A stretch of DNA of 34,287 bases from an uncultured Lachnospiraceae bacterium (GCA_947574135.1 CANPIM010000035.1:1-34287), one strand, 5' to 3'; positions 1-10,170 are shown, counted from the first letter of the stretch. Notes: generated from the letters alone by a model not told the origin. Program-made: numbers and translations.

Positions 1-3000
1 CCGCCCGCTGCGGCGTGTTTGCCAAATCAGACATTCAGCCCCTGATCAACGAGGGAGCCACCAAGGAGGACCTGTCTGCCTCCATTTTTCAGGCAGTGGT
101 CAATCAGACCATCAGCGGCCTGGCCTGCGGCAAGCCCATCCGGGGGCATGTAGCTTTTTTGGGGGGGCCGCTTCATTTCCTCTCTGAACTAAAGGCTGCC
201 TTTGTCCGGACCTTAAAGCTGGATGAGGAGCATACCATTGCTCCGGACCACTCCCATCTCTTTGCCGCTATTGGGTCTGCCCTGAATGCAGGGAAAGAGC
301 ATCCCGTATCCTTAGGGGAACTCCAGGGCCGTCTCTCCTCCCATATCCGTATGGAGTTTGAGGTGGAACGCATGGAGCCTCTCTTCTCCTCCCGGTATGA
401 ATACGACAAATTCAAGGCCCGCCACGACTGCCATCAGGTGACCCGAGGGGATCTGCAGGCTTATGCGGGAAACTGCTTTCTGGGCATCGACGCGGGAAGC
501 ACCACCACCAAGGCCGCTCTGGTGGGAGAGGATGGCTCACTTTTATATTCCTTTTACAGCAGCAACGATGGCAGTCCTCTAAAGACCACCATCCGGGCCA
601 TCCAGGAGATCTACAAATTTCTTCCAGAAAGCGCTCATATTGTCCGCTCCTGCTCCACCGGCTACGGTGAAGCCCTTATTAAGGCAGCTCTTCTCCTGGA
701 CGAGGGGGAGGTGGAGACGGTCTCCCACTATTATGCGGCAGAATTTTTCAATCCCAAGGTGGACTGTATCCTGGACATCGGCGGCCAGGATATGAAATGC
801 ATCCGCATCAAAAATCATACCGTGGACAGCGTGCAGCTCAACGAGGCCTGCTCCTCGGGCTGCGGCTCCTTTATTGAAACCTTTGCCAAATCCCTCAACT
901 ACAGCGTGGAGGACTTTGCAAAGGCCGCTCTTTTTGCCCGGCATCCCATCGATCTGGGCACCCGCTGCACGGTATTTATGAATTCCAAGGTAAAACAGGC
1001 CCAGAAGGAGGGGGCCAGCGTGGAGGATATCTCCGCCGGTCTGGCCTACTCTGTGATTAAGAATGCCCTTTTTAAGGTGATCAAGGTCTCCGACGCCTCC
1101 TCCCTGGGCTCCCACATTGTGGTGCAGGGGGGTACCTTCTACAACGATGCAGTGCTGCGAAGCTTTGAGAAGATCGCCGGCTGTGAGGCGGTGAGGCCGG
1201 ATATTGCCGGCATTATGGGAGCCTTTGGGGCTGCCCTCATTGCAAGGGAGCGCTACCAGGAGGGCATGGAAACCACCATGCTCACCATTGACAAGATCAA
1301 TCAGCTGGAATTTACCACCACCATGTCCAAATGCCGGGGCTGCACCAACAACTGCCGCCTGACCATCAACCGGTTTACCGGGGGACGCCAGTTTATCTCC
1401 GGCAACCGGTGCGAACGGGGCATTGGCAAGGAAAAGAATAGAGAGCAGATTCCCAACCTGTACGAATATAAAAATAAGAGGCTGTTTCAGTACGAGCCCC
1501 TGACGGCGGATCAGGCCCTTCGGGGAAAGGTGGGCATCCCCCGGGTGCTGAACCTGTACGAAAACTACCCCTTCTGGTTTACCTTTTTTACGGATTTGAA
1601 GTTCCAGGTGGTGCTGTCTCCGGCCTCCACTCACAAGCTCTACGAGCTGGGCATTGAATCCATTCCCAGCGAATCCGAGTGCTACCCGGCCAAGCTTGCC
1701 CACGGACATGTGGCCTGGCTGATCCAGCAGGGGCTTACCTACATCTTTTATCCCTGCGTCCCTTATGAGCGAAAGGAGTTTCCAGACGCAGGCAACCACT
1801 ATAACTGCCCCATTGTGACCTCCTACGCGGAAAACATTAAGAATAACGTGGATGAGCTCTCAGACAAAACCATCTGCTTCTCCAATCCCTTCCTCTCCTT
1901 TGAAAGCCTGGACATTCTCAGCAATCGCCTGGTGGAGATTTTCCAGAAGGATTTCCAGATCTCTGAGAAAGAGATCCGAAGCGCCGCCTCCCATGCCTGG
2001 AACGAGCTGGAGCAGGTCCGGGAGGATCTGATGCGAAAGGGAGAGGAAACCCTGCGCTGGATGGAGGAAAACGGTCGTCGGGGCATTGTGCTGGCCGGGC
2101 GGCCCTACCATGTGGACCCGGAGATCAACCATGGCATTCCGGAGCTGATTAACTCCTACGGCATTGCCGTGCTCACGGAGGATTCCGTATCCCATCTCTA
2201 CGCCGTGGAACGGCCCCTCATGGTCATGGACCAGTGGATGTATCATTCCCGCCTATATGCGGCCGCCAATTTTGTAAAAACCCGGGAGGATCTGGATCTC
2301 ATCCAGCTCAATTCCTTTGGCTGCGGTCTGGATGCGGTGACCACAGATCAGGTCAATGATATTTTAAGCAATTCTGGCAAGATCTACACCTGCTTAAAGA
2401 TCGACGAGGTAAACAACCTGGGAGCGGCCCGCATTCGCATTCGCTCTCTTATCTCCGCCCTTCGGGTGCGGGAGCAGAAGCACGTAAGCCATTGCCCTGT
2501 CTCCTCGGCCTACGAGCGGGCAATTTTCACGGAGGAAATGCGTAAGGATTATACCATCCTTTGTCCCCAGATGTCCCCCATCCACTTTGACATTCTGGAG
2601 CCGGCCTTTGAGACCTGCGGCTATCACTTACAGGTACTGCCGGATTCCGACAGAGCGGCCATTGACATGGGGCTTAAATACGTAAACAACGACGCCTGCT
2701 ACCCCTCCCTGGTGGTGGTGGGCCAGATTATGACAGCCGTGCTCTCCGGACAGTATGACACGGAAAAGCTGGCCATTATCATCACCCAGACCGGAGGCGG
2801 CTGCCGGGCCACCAACTATATTGGCTTTATCCGCCGGGCCCTTATAAAGGCCGGGTATCCGGACATCCCGGTGATCTCTCTAAATTTAAGCAAGCTTGAG
2901 AAAAATCCCGGCTTTCACATTACCCCAGCTCTGGCGGTAAAGAGTATGTACGGCCTGGTATTCGGGGATATCTTTATGCGGGTGCTGTACCGAATGCGCC

Positions 3001-3764
3001 CCTATGAGAAGGTTCCCGGCTCAGCCAACGCGCTTCATGCCAAGTGGCTGGACATCTGCCGGAATTTCCTCAAGCAAAAGCACACCTCCTACCGGCATTT
3101 TGTGAAGCTGTGTCGGGAGATTATTCAGGACTTTGACGCCCTTCCCATTCACGAGGATTTGAAAAAGCCGCGGGTGGGAATTGTGGGAGAAATTCTGGTG
3201 AAATTCTCTCCCTCCGCCAACAACCATCTGGTGGAGCTTCTGGAGGCCGAGGGCGCCCAGGCTGTAGTTCCGGATCTTATGGACTTTCTTCTGTATTGCT
3301 TTAAAAATACGGAGTTCAAGGCAGAATACCTGGGAAAGAAAAAAAGCAGCGCTAAAATGGGCCGCCTAGGCATTCGCTTTCTGGAAGCACTTCGAAAGGC
3401 TGCAGCCAAAGAGCTGGCCGCCAGCCGCCATTTCACCCCGCCGGGAGACATTGACCAGATGGCGGAAATGGCCAAATCCATGGTGTCTCTGGGAAATCAG
3501 ACCGGGGAGGGATGGTTCCTCACAGGAGAAATGCTGGAGCTTATTCACACAGGCACCAACAACATTGTGTGCACCCAGCCCTTTGGCTGCCTGCCCAACC
3601 ATGTAGTAGGCAAGGGCGTTATCAAGGAGCTGCGGCGGCAATACCCTCTCTCCAACGTGGTGGCCATCGACTATGACCCGGGCGCCAGCGAGGTCAATCA
3701 GCTGAACCGGCTAAAGCTTATGCTGTCTGTGGCCCACAAAAACCTTCAAAAAGAAACGGTGTGA
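1..3764 (+). CDS. Acyl-CoA dehydratase activase / BadF-BcrA-type ATPase fused to HgdB-like domain (5'-truncated by window edge)
   Basis: This is the 3' part of a very large protein: 1254 codons are present and the frame is open to base 3, reading [13 protein letters not shown] without a start, so the true N-terminus lies outside the window. The first part is the end of one BcrAD/BadFG ATPase domain ([18 protein letters not shown]). A second complete ATPase domain follows, with the phosphate-binding motif [10 protein letters not shown] (from about base 481), DIGGQD, and cysteines in [11 protein letters not shown] that in this family coordinate a [4Fe-4S] cluster between subunits. Next come a Cys-rich CRGCTNNC...GNRCERG region (DUF2229-like) and a long domain resembling 2-hydroxyglutaryl-CoA dehydratase subunits. 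Family knowledge: the small activators inject an electron into 2-hydroxyacyl-CoA dehydratases; the substrate of these giant fusions is not established. It ends in TGA and is followed by its own terminator. Confidence 0.9.
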   Translation, partial: ARCGVFAKSDIQPLINEGATKEDLSASIFQAVVNQTISGLACGKPIRGHVAFLGGPLHFLSELKAAFVRTLKLDEEHTIAPDHSHLFAAIGSALNAGKEHPVSLGELQGRLSSHIRMEFEVERMEPLFSSRYEYDKFKARHDCHQVTRGDLQAYAGNCFLGIDAGSTTTKAALVGEDGSLLYSFYSSNDGSPLKTTIRAIQEIYKFLPESAHIVRSCSTGYGEALIKAALLLDEGEVETVSHYYAAEFFNPKVDCILDIGGQDMKCIRIKNHTVDSVQLNEACSSGCGSFIETFAKSLNYSVEDFAKAALFARHPIDLGTRCTVFMNSKVKQAQKEGASVEDISAGLAYSVIKNALFKVIKVSDASSLGSHIVVQGGTFYNDAVLRSFEKIAGCEAVRPDIAGIMGAFGAALIARERYQEGMETTMLTIDKINQLEFTTTMSKCRGCTNNCRLTINRFTGGRQFISGNRCERGIGKEKNREQIPNLYEYKNKRLFQYEPLTADQALRGKVGIPRVLNLYENYPFWFTFFTDLKFQVVLSPASTHKLYELGIESIPSESECYPAKLAHGHVAWLIQQGLTYIFYPCVPYERKEFPDAGNHYNCPIVTSYAENIKNNVDELSDKTICFSNPFLSFESLDILSNRLVEIFQKDFQISEKEIRSAASHAWNELEQVREDLMRKGEETLRWMEENGRRGIVLAGRPYHVDPEINHGIPELINSYGIAVLTEDSVSHLYAVERPLMVMDQWMYHSRLYAAANFVKTREDLDLIQLNSFGCGLDAVTTDQVNDILSNSGKIYTCLKIDEVNNLGAARIRIRSLISALRVREQKHVSHCPVSSAYERAIFTEEMRKDYTILCPQMSPIHFDILEPAFETCGYHLQVLPDSDRAAIDMGLKYVNNDACYPSLVVVGQIMTAVLSGQYDTEKLAIIITQTGGGCRATNYIGFIRRALIKAGYPDIPVISLNLSKLEKNPGFHITPALAVKSMYGLVFGDIFMRVLYRMRPYEKVPGSANALHAKWLDICRNFLKQKHTSYRHFVKLCREIIQDFDALPIHEDLKKPRVGIVGEILVKFSPSANNHLVELLEAEGAQAVVPDLMDFLLYCFKNTEFKAEYLGKKKSSAKMGRLGIRFLEALRKAAAKELAASRHFTPPGDIDQMAEMAKSMVSLGNQTGEGWFLTGEMLELIHTGTNNIVCTQPFGCLPNHVVGKGVIKELRRQYPLSNVVAIDYDPGASEVNQLNRLKLMLSVAHKNLQKETV

Positions 3765-3787
3765 GATTTTTATAAAGAATCCTTTCA

Positions 3788-3833
3788 AAAAGGAGCTGTC
3801 CCGGGATATTTCGTCCCGAGCAGCTCCTTTTTT
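3788..3833 (+). terminator. Rho-independent terminator of the activase gene
   Basis: The inverted repeat GGAGCTG (3792-3798) / CAGCTCC (3821-3827) has an inner CGGGA/TCCCG pairing and is followed by a run of six T. It lies 24 bases after the stop codon. Confidence 0.9.
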
Positions 3834-3880
3834 ATGCATTCTGCTGAAATTTCAACGGATTATTTGGAGATATCTACTAA

Positions 3881-3909
3881 TTGATAAGTACATTTTCTGC
3901 ACTTATAAT
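3881..3909 (+). promoter_or_regulatory. Sigma-A promoter of the AEC transporter gene
   Basis: TTGATA (3881-3886) and a perfect TATAAT (3904-3909) are separated by 17 bases. The start codon is about 70 bases downstream. Confidence 0.75.
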
Positions 3910-3977
3910 GAAAAATATGCGAAAAGAAAAATGGCACTCATCATCTGTCAACCAATACTCATAAAGGAAAAATAGCC

Positions 3978-4922
3978 ATGGAAAACCTGATTTTTAGTCT
4001 CAACGCCACCATCCCCGTGTTTTTTACCATGCTTATGGGCCTTTTATTCCGGCGAATCGGCCTGTTTGACGAGGCCCTTATCCGCCGCCTGAATCAGTTC
4101 GTGTTTAAGGCCGCCCTGCCGGTCCTGCTTTTCTTAGACATCTCCGGAGCCGACTTTTACCAGGTCTGGGATACCTCCTTTGTCCTGTTTTGCTTTTTTG
4201 TCACTCTGCTCTCCATCAGTCTGGCTGCCGTGCTTTCCTTATTGATCAAGAATAAAAGCATCCGGGGGGAATTTATCCAGGCAGCCTACCGAAGCAGTGC
4301 CGCCATTTTGGGCATTGCCTTTATCCAAAATATCTATGGCAACGCAGGCATGGCTCCTCTGATGATCATCGGCTCTGTGCCTCTCTACAACATTATGGCG
4401 GTCCTGGTCCTCTCCTTCTTTCAGCCAGAGAGGGGGAAGCTTGATCAAAAGCTTCTCCTGAAAACCGGGAGGGAAATTCTGACCAATCCTATTATCCTGG
4501 GAATTCTGGCCGGCCTTATCTGGTCCGTTTTTCAGCTTCCCAGACCACCGATTCTTATCAAAACCGCCAACAACCTTTCCGTGCTGGCCACCCCTCTGGG
4601 GCTTATGGCCATGGGAGCCTCCTTTGATCTGAAAAAGGCTCTGTCCGGCTTAGGTCCGGTGCTGTTAGCCGGCGTTCTAAAGCTTGTGGGACTGGCCTGC
4701 CTTTTTCTTCCTGCTGCCATTGCCCTGGGCTTTCGGGACAGCTATCTGGTGGCCATACTGGTTATGCTGGGCTCTCCCACCACGGTCAGCTGCTATATTA
4801 TGGCCAAAAATATGGGCCACGAAGGCAGTTTCACCTCCGCGGCCGTTATGCTCACCACACTTCTAAGCGCCTTCTCCCTTACCGGCTGGCTTTATCTTCT
4901 GCGAAGTCTGGGATTGATATAG
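3978..4922 (+). CDS. AEC-family (auxin efflux carrier-like) transporter
   Basis: This 314-residue, very hydrophobic protein fits the AEC/membrane transport family, which has about ten membrane segments in two inverted halves. The N-terminal half includes TIPVFFTMLMGLLFRRIGLF and a conserved N-Q-F-V-F-K-A-A-L-P-V stretch. The C-terminal half contains LATPLGLMAMGASFDL and VAILVMLGSPTTVSCYIMAKNMG, both typical of the family. Bacterial members are thought to move malate, malonate or other small organic acids; the substrate cannot be told from sequence. The start is supported by AAAGGA nine bases before ATG and by a good promoter (3881-3909). It is a single-gene transcription unit converging on ung. 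The stop is TAG. Confidence 0.88.
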   Translation: MENLIFSLNATIPVFFTMLMGLLFRRIGLFDEALIRRLNQFVFKAALPVLLFLDISGADFYQVWDTSFVLFCFFVTLLSISLAAVLSLLIKNKSIRGEFIQAAYRSSAAILGIAFIQNIYGNAGMAPLMIIGSVPLYNIMAVLVLSFFQPERGKLDQKLLLKTGREILTNPIILGILAGLIWSVFQLPRPPILIKTANNLSVLATPLGLMAMGASFDLKKALSGLGPVLLAGVLKLVGLACLFLPAAIALGFRDSYLVAILVMLGSPTTVSCYIMAKNMGHEGSFTSAAVMLTTLLSAFSLTGWLYLLRSLGLI

Positions 4923-4943
4923 ACAAAAGAAGTTGTATTATCA

Positions 4944-5618
4944 TCATACATTCTCAATCTGCCAGTCAATGGGCGTCACTCCGTGAGCCTCCAAAAATTC
5001 ATTGGTCTGGCTAAAAGGCTTGCTTCCGAAAAATCCCCGGTAGGCAGACAGGGGACTGGGATGGGGGGCTTTTAAAATCAGATGGTTGGGATTGTGCAGC
5101 ATGGACGCCTTCTTCTGCGCCGGGCTTCCCCAGAGAATAAACACAATGGGCCGATCCTGCTCATCCAAAACACGGATGGCCGCATCCGTAAACTCCTCCC
5201 AACCCATGCCCCGGTGGGAATTGGCCTGATGCGCCCGCACCGTCAGCACTGTATTTAGCATCAACACGCCCTGCTTGGCCCACTTGGTGAGATATCCGTT
5301 ATTGGGAATAAAGCAGCCCAGATCGTCGTGAAGCTCCTGATAAATATTCACCAGAGAAGGGGGAACCGCCACATCGGGCTTTACGGAAAAGCACAGCCCA
5401 TGAGCCTGTCCGTCATTGTGATAGGGGTCCTGTCCTAGGATTACCACCTTTACCTCATGGAGAGGCGTCAGATGAAAGGCATTGAAAATGTCCTCTGAGG
5501 GCGGAAAAATCTGCCTGCTGGCATACTCCTCCCGGACAAACTGATAAAGCTTTACATAATAAGGCTTCTGAAACTCTCCCTTTAAGGGCTCCAGCCAGTC
5601 ATTTTGAATCATTCCCAT
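4944..5618 (-). CDS. ung: Uracil-DNA glycosylase (family 1)
   Basis: The protein is 224 residues, the normal length for family 1 UDG. It excises uracil from DNA and starts base-excision repair in the cytoplasm. The water-activating motif GQDPYH lies at residues 62-67 with catalytic Asp64, and the DNA-minor-groove/catalytic motif HPSPLS begins at His186. Both positions match the family pattern almost exactly. The start ATG has AAAGGAGA eight bases upstream; a second ATG two codons later is less well placed. It is the last gene of hisH-hisF-ung, 26 bases after hisF. No terminator was seen before the convergent AEC gene. Confidence 0.97.
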   Translation of the reverse strand: MGMIQNDWLEPLKGEFQKPYYVKLYQFVREEYASRQIFPPSEDIFNAFHLTPLHEVKVVILGQDPYHNDGQAHGLCFSVKPDVAVPPSLVNIYQELHDDLGCFIPNNGYLTKWAKQGVLMLNTVLTVRAHQANSHRGMGWEEFTDAAIRVLDEQDRPIVFILWGSPAQKKASMLHNPNHLILKAPHPSPLSAYRGFFGSKPFSQTNEFLEAHGVTPIDWQIENV

Positions 5619-5644
5619 GGCAATCTCTCCTTTGTATTTTTCTA

Positions 5645-6406
5645 TTATATCCGCACCGGCACTCCCTGCTGCTGCAAATATTCCTTTAAATCCAGGATTT
5701 CCATCTCTTTATAGTGAAACAGGGAAGCTGCCAACACTGCATCGGCTTTTCCCAGGGTTAAAGCGTCCCGAAAATGCTCCATGGTACCCGCCCCGCCGGA
5801 GGCTATAACCGGAATGGACACCTGCTCTGCAATGGTCCGGGTAAGCTCCAGATCATAGCCGGCCTTGGTGCCGTCGCAATCCATGCTGGTCAGAAGTATC
5901 TCTCCCGCTCCCAGTCTGTCCGCCCGTATGGCCCACTCCACCGCGTCTATGCCCATATCCACCCGGCCCCCGTTCTTGTAAATATTCCAGCCGCTTCCGT
6001 CGGGCCGCCGCTTGGCGTCAATGGCAACCACCACACACTGACTGCCGAATTTATCCGCCGCCTCCGAGATGAGCTCCGGTCTGAGAATCGCCGCCGTGTT
6101 CACGGAAATCTTGTCCGCCCCCTCCCGCAAAAGCATGCGGAAATCCTCCACGGTCCGAATGCCGCCGCCCACAGTAAAGGGAATAAATACCTTTTCCGCC
6201 ACCCGGCGCACCATATCCACCACCGTGTTTCTGGCATCCGAGGAGGCAGTAATGTCCAGAAACACCACCTCATCCGCCCCGGCCCTGTCATAGGCCGCCG
6301 CAATCTCCACCGGATCCCCCGCATCCCGCAGGTTCACAAAATTCACTCCCTTGACTACCCGTCCGTTGTGCACATCCAGGCAGGGAATTATTCGCTTGGT
6401 AAACAT
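5645..6406 (-). CDS. hisF: Imidazole glycerol phosphate synthase, cyclase subunit HisF
   Basis: This is a 253-residue (beta/alpha)8 barrel that joins ammonia from HisH to PRFAR, giving imidazole glycerol phosphate and AICAR in histidine synthesis. The catalytic aspartates sit at the canonical positions: Asp11 in [13 protein letters not shown] and Asp130 in [10 protein letters not shown]. The phosphate-binding half-barrel motifs FTVGGGIRT and IASGGAG are present. A GGGGAGG ribosome-binding site precedes the ATG, though about 10-12 bases away. It follows hisH by 40 bases and precedes ung by 26, so the three form one leftward operon. No other his genes are in the window. Confidence 0.97.
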   Translation of the reverse strand: MFTKRIIPCLDVHNGRVVKGVNFVNLRDAGDPVEIAAAYDRAGADEVVFLDITASSDARNTVVDMVRRVAEKVFIPFTVGGGIRTVEDFRMLLREGADKISVNTAAILRPELISEAADKFGSQCVVVAIDAKRRPDGSGWNIYKNGGRVDMGIDAVEWAIRADRLGAGEILLTSMDCDGTKAGYDLELTRTIAEQVSIPVIASGGAGTMEHFRDALTLGKADAVLAASLFHYKEMEILDLKEYLQQQGVPVRI

Positions 6407-6446
6407 CTCTTTCTATCCTCCCCTGTATCCTCTCCCTAGGGTCCAT

Positions 6447-7055
6447 TTAAGACAATTTGGAAAAGTTTTCCAAAATCTTAAGTCCCACCTGGCTACTCTT
6501 TTCCGGATGGAACTGACAGGCAAACACATTCCCCTTCTCCACAGAGGCATGAATGGAAACGCTATAATCCGTCACAGCCCGCACAATCTCCGGCTCCTCT
6601 GCCCGCAGATAATAAGAATGGACAAAATACACATAGGGCGTCCCCTCCAGGCCCTCAAACAGCCGTCCGTGATTTTGAAGCTCCAGAGAATTCCAGCCAA
6701 TATGAGGGATTTTTAAGCCTTCCTTATCCGGAATACGCAGGATTTCTCCCTTGAGAATTCCCAGTCCCTTTACCCCCGGGCTCTCTGCACTTCGGGAAAA
6801 CAAAAGTTGCAGGCCCAGACAGATCCCCAAAAAGGGCGTTCCCTTTTCCACCACATCATGAATCACCGGTACCAGTCCGTAGGCGTGAAGCTTTTCCATG
6901 GCATCTCCAAAGGCCCCCACTCCCGGCAGAATCACCTTATCCGCCTCTAAAATCGTATCCCTGTCTCTGCTGACCACTACCTGTTCTCCCAGGGACACCA
7001 GTGCCTTCTCCACGCTTTTTAAATTGCCCGCATCGTAATCAATGATCGCTATCAT
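6447..7055 (-). CDS. hisH: Imidazole glycerol phosphate synthase, glutamine amidotransferase subunit HisH
   Basis: This 202-residue class I glutamine amidotransferase hydrolyses glutamine and channels ammonia into HisF. The triad is complete: nucleophile Cys79 in LGICLGLQLL, and His183 and Glu185 in CQFHPEKSS. The N-terminus IAIIDYDAGNLKSVEKAL and the oxyanion segment LPGVGAFGDAM are characteristic of HisH. The start ATG follows GGTGGAGG. It is the first gene of the hisH-hisF-ung operon and is divergent from the CPBP protease gene across a roughly 190-base AT-rich gap. The promoter there was not convincing. Confidence 0.97.
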   Translation of the reverse strand: MIAIIDYDAGNLKSVEKALVSLGEQVVVSRDRDTILEADKVILPGVGAFGDAMEKLHAYGLVPVIHDVVEKGTPFLGICLGLQLLFSRSAESPGVKGLGILKGEILRIPDKEGLKIPHIGWNSLELQNHGRLFEGLEGTPYVYFVHSYYLRAEEPEIVRAVTDYSVSIHASVEKGNVFACQFHPEKSSQVGLKILENFSKLS

Positions 7056-7241
7056 ACACTACCTCCACCCAAATCATACCATTTCTTCCCCAGTTTTAAA
7101 AGATATTTCATTAATTTTTTATGAATCCTCTAGAATCCATTGTTTTTTATAAGAAATAATTGTAACATATAGGAAACGGTTTTGCATAAAACGCTTGTCT
7201 CAGATCAGACAAAAAGATTAAAGATAAAGGACGGATCCTAT

Positions 7242-8267
7242 ATGAACCCTTACTCCCAATTTCCCTACGAAGAGCCTTCACAGACCAACCGCTCTACCTA
7301 TCCTCAGGAATTTATGGACAGCTACCGGAAACCCTCCAGGCCCTGGCAGGGAATCCTATTTTTTGTGATTATCCTCCTTCTCATGCTGTTTGTGGCCGCC
7401 CCCATCCAGTATTTTTTCGGCATGCTGGGTCTGGCCTTAACGGAGCTTCTCCTTCTGGGCACGGCTCTTTTGGGTGCATGGGCCCTTCGGCAGGATATGC
7501 GGCAGATATTCCCCATAAAGCGGCCTACCTGGCGGGGCTTTTTCGGCACCGTCCTCGCCTGGCTTGGCACCTATCTTCTGACCCTTCTCTCCACCCTGGT
7601 TCTCATGTATTTTTTCCCCCAGGGCTTCAGCGATGTGAGCAACAGTATGAGCAGCGTCTTTTCCACCACGCCTCTCCTCATCACCTTTATCATTGTGGCC
7701 ATATTGCCTGCTATCTGTGAGGAAGCGGTACACCGGGGCGTGATTCAGTCCACCTTCGGAAACGTCCGGAATACCTTTGTGGTAGTTTTTTGCATGGGCA
7801 TTATTTTTGGAATCTTTCACCTGGATCCCTACCGGTTCCTGCCCACCGCCCTTCTGGGCATGGGTCTCTCCTATGTAATGCACAAGAGCCACAATCTTCT
7901 CTACCCGGCCCTTTTTCATTTTATCAACAATGCCTTATCCGTCCTGGTTTCCAGTGGCGGTTCGGCAGCCCAGAGCGCCTCTGCAGATATGCTCTCCGGT
8001 CCGCTGATCCTCATATCCATAGGGGCTTATCTTATGGTGGCCGCCCCTGCGCCCTTCTGTCTTTTTGGAGCACAGCGCCTCCTTCGAAACCCCCGGGAGC
8101 CCCAAAAAAGCGTGCTGCTCCCTGTGCTTCTCATCGCCCTTCTCACTGGACTGATGATTATCTTTGGCTTTCTGCTATTGCTATTGACTATGATACGCAA
8201 TCCCGATCTGGGACAGCTTACACAGGAAATGGAAAATCTGCTGGTGGCCTGGCGGCCCTGGCGATGA
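7242..8267 (+). CDS. CPBP-family (CAAX/Abi) intramembrane glutamic metalloprotease
   Basis: The protein is 341 residues with about eight membrane segments after a polar, Tyr/Pro-rich N-terminal tail. The CPBP/Rce1-like motifs are all present: EExxxR as E160-E161...R165 in CEEAVHRG, FxxxH as His193 in FGIFHLD, and HxxxN as His226 and Asn230 in HFINN. Bacterial members are putative membrane proteases, some giving immunity to bacteriocins; the substrate here is unknown. I chose ATG 7242, preceded by AAAGGA ten bases away, over an in-frame TTG at 7182 that would add 20 residues and cannot be fully excluded. The hydrolase gene follows after 31 bases and may be cotranscribed. Confidence 0.87.
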   Translation: MNPYSQFPYEEPSQTNRSTYPQEFMDSYRKPSRPWQGILFFVIILLLMLFVAAPIQYFFGMLGLALTELLLLGTALLGAWALRQDMRQIFPIKRPTWRGFFGTVLAWLGTYLLTLLSTLVLMYFFPQGFSDVSNSMSSVFSTTPLLITFIIVAILPAICEEAVHRGVIQSTFGNVRNTFVVVFCMGIIFGIFHLDPYRFLPTALLGMGLSYVMHKSHNLLYPALFHFINNALSVLVSSGGSAAQSASADMLSGPLILISIGAYLMVAAPAPFCLFGAQRLLRNPREPQKSVLLPVLLIALLTGLMIIFGFLLLLLTMIRNPDLGQLTQEMENLLVAWRPWR

Positions 8268-8298
8268 ATATAAATTCATAACGAAATGAGGGATTTTT

Positions 8299-8823
8299 AT
8301 GAAAGACATCTTACTTGTAGTGGACATGCAGAACGACTTTATTGACGGCGCCCTGGGAACCCCTGAGGCGGTAGCCATCGTGCCCAAGGTGGTGGATAAG
8401 ATCCGAAGCTTTGCCGGAGACGTTATCTGCACCCGAGACACCCATTTTGACAACTATGCCCAGACCCAGGAGGGAAAAAATCTTCCCGTGCCCCACTGTA
8501 TCAAGGACACCCCTGGCTGGCAGCTGGCGCCGGCCGTGCAGGAGGCCTGTGATGCAAAGGGCGCTGCCTATGTAAATAAGCTTACCTTTGGTTCCAGGGA
8601 TTTGCCTGCTCTTCTTCAGGAAACCTATCCGGAGGGTCCTGCATCCGTCCATGTGATCGGACTGTGCACGGATATCTGTGTGATTTCCAACGCCCTCCTT
8701 CTAAAGGCCTTCTTTCCCGAGGTTCCCATTACTGTGGACAGCTCCTGCTGCGCCGGTGTGACACCCCAAAGCCATGAGACAGCCCTGGCCGCCATGAAAA
8801 TGTGCCAGATCCACATAGACTAG
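8299..8823 (+). CDS. Isochorismatase-superfamily cysteine hydrolase, nicotinamidase-like
   Basis: The 174-residue alpha/beta fold protein has the superfamily catalytic triad: Asp9 in LVVDMQNDF, Lys94 in YVNKLTFGS, and nucleophile Cys127 in GLCTDICV. It also has the metal-ligand set of nicotinamidases, Asp47 and His49 in TRDTHFD plus His66 in PVPHC. The expected reaction is amide hydrolysis, possibly nicotinamide to nicotinate for NAD salvage, but relatives with the same residues act on other amides, so the substrate is not assigned. A GAGGGA ribosome-binding site precedes ATG. It ends in TAG and converges on the amidase gene 68 bases further on. Confidence 0.85.
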   Translation: MKDILLVVDMQNDFIDGALGTPEAVAIVPKVVDKIRSFAGDVICTRDTHFDNYAQTQEGKNLPVPHCIKDTPGWQLAPAVQEACDAKGAAYVNKLTFGSRDLPALLQETYPEGPASVHVIGLCTDICVISNALLLKAFFPEVPITVDSSCCAGVTPQSHETALAAMKMCQIHID

Positions 8824-8890
8824 GCTGCCTTCCGGCTGTCTCACAGCATTGTCTCTGATTTGTATGGCAGATATCCGGGGGCTTTGTTCA

Positions 8891-10051
8891 TCAAAGGCCG
8901 AAGTATTCATCCAGCCCGTCACAGATTCCCTGGACCAGCTGGCTCTGATACCCGGGATCTGCCATTTTTTTGTCCTCCTCCGGGTTTGTCATAAAGCCCA
9001 TCTCCACAATGGTCACTGGCACTGTACACCAGTTGATACCGCTCATAGTGTCTGTCTCCCACACTCCCTTGCTGGCCGCCCCTGTGGCCGTGAGCATATG
9101 GCTTAACACCGCATCAGCCAGACTGCGACTGTCCTTGTAGATCCCTGGCGTATAGGGGTTATTGGCTGTAGGACAGATAGTCATAATACCATTGGCGCTG
9201 CTACTCTCCGCCCCATTGGCATGGATCCGCACAAAGGCATCCGCCCCGGCCTCGTTGGCCATGGCCGCCCGCTCTGCATTGCTGATATTCACATCATTGG
9301 TTTCCCGAATCATCAGCACCTCCTAGCCCCGGGCCTCCAGCTCGTCCCGGACCTGAAGGGTTACCTGGAGAGTCAGCTCATATTCCTTCAGGCCGCTGGC
9401 CACCCCGGAGGTGCCCCCGGCCACCTTGGCTTTGGACTCCGCTGCTCCCGGACCAATGGGCTCCTTCTCACTGTTTCCCTTGGCCTGATGCCCTGCATCC
9501 AGGGCCACCAACAGGCCGCTGGTCTTTGGCTCCTCCGTGGTCAAATACTGGGATGCCACATAGTAGGTCCCCGTCTCCCCCTCCAGAGTCACCCGACTCC
9601 AGCTCTTGTCCTGGCTGTATCCTGTGCGTGTCATGGTCGTCCGGCGGGATACTGTTTTAAAAATATCCGATTCCGTGGACATTCCCTTTCGCACATTCAC
9701 CCGATCCGTGGTATACACTGCTTCCGGAGCCTCTAAATCTATGGCAGCCTGTCCATCCCCCGGGAAATCTCCCGGGGCCTTGGCATCTCCCGGGGCCTTT
9801 GTATCTTCGTCTCTCTCCGGATTCTCTTTCTCATTGGAATCTGCCCGCTCGCCTGAGCCATCCGATTCCTTCAAATCTTCCTCCGAATCAGCGTCTTTTA
9901 CGTCCTCCCCTTCCAAGTCCTGCTCCTCTCCCGGCTCTGACAGGTCCGTTTCCTGAGAGGTCTCCTCCTCCCCACGGCCTGCACAGCCTGCAAAGGACAA
10001 TACGCAGATCATAAGCAGTGCCCCTAACAGACCCAATATCCACTTTTTCAT
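8891..10051 (-). pseudogene. Lipoprotein SH3b/N-acetylmuramoyl-L-alanine amidase (Amidase_3) interrupted by an in-frame TAG
   Basis: The full frame is 386 codons with one internal TAG at 9323-9325 (codon 243). Residues 1-23 form a lipoprotein signal ending FAGC (Cys23). An acidic Glu/Asp-rich linker runs to about 105 and includes a duplicated KAPGDA unit. An SH3b-like segment (about 112-172, with DRVNVRKGMS) precedes Amidase_3, which cuts the muramoyl-alanine amide of peptidoglycan outside the membrane. The zinc/catalytic residues are split by the stop: His188 (DAGHQ) and Glu223 (GLKEYE) before it, His277 (RIHANG) and Glu350 (VEMGF) after it. Relatives usually have an aromatic or other residue where the TAG lies ([17 protein letters not shown]). 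Reading continues in the same frame, so this is a point nonsense change. The TAG lies within TAGGAGGTGCTGATG, a strong site for restart at ATG 9313. It may be a pseudogene, a two-piece enzyme or a sequencing error. Confidence 0.88.
9767..9802 (-). repeat. 18-bp tandem duplication in the amidase linker
   Basis: Bases 9767-9784 and 9785-9802 are the same 18-mer with only the last few bases differing. They encode two successive KAPGDA units in the flexible linker between lipid anchor and SH3 domain. Copy-number slippage here would change spacer length without a frameshift. Confidence 0.85.
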
Positions 10052-10120
10052 TTTCCTTTCCGCTCCTTTTTCCTGAATTCAAAAGACTATAAACTTTTTT
10101 AATTTTTTTATCTTTTTTTC

Positions 10121-10149
10121 TTTACAAAATCAAACAAATATATTATAAT
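10121..10149 (+). promoter_or_regulatory. Sigma-A promoter of the tRNA-Thr gene
   Basis: TTTACA (10121-10126) and TATAAT (10144-10149) are 17 bases apart in a very AT-rich stretch. The tRNA starts 22 bases downstream. Confidence 0.85.
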
Positions 10150-10170
10150 ATCGATTGCTGATAAGTGCAA

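Noticed and set aside
579..1799. 406-codon open frame on the - strand inside the activase gene
   Set aside because: It is antisense to conserved BcrA/BadF motifs, with no start signal and low-complexity Gly/His/Val composition.
5645..7055. Specialised HisH/HisF pair of a surface-sugar amidation pathway
   Set aside because: Catalytic residues (Cys79, His183, Glu185; Asp11, Asp130) and lengths are those of the histidine enzymes, and no sugar-biosynthesis genes are nearby.
7182..7241. TTG start that would add 20 residues to the CPBP protein
   Set aside because: The ATG at 7242 has a good ribosome-binding site, and the extra residues are polar with no family support. The TTG does have AGGA eight bases upstream, so it is noted in the gene entry.
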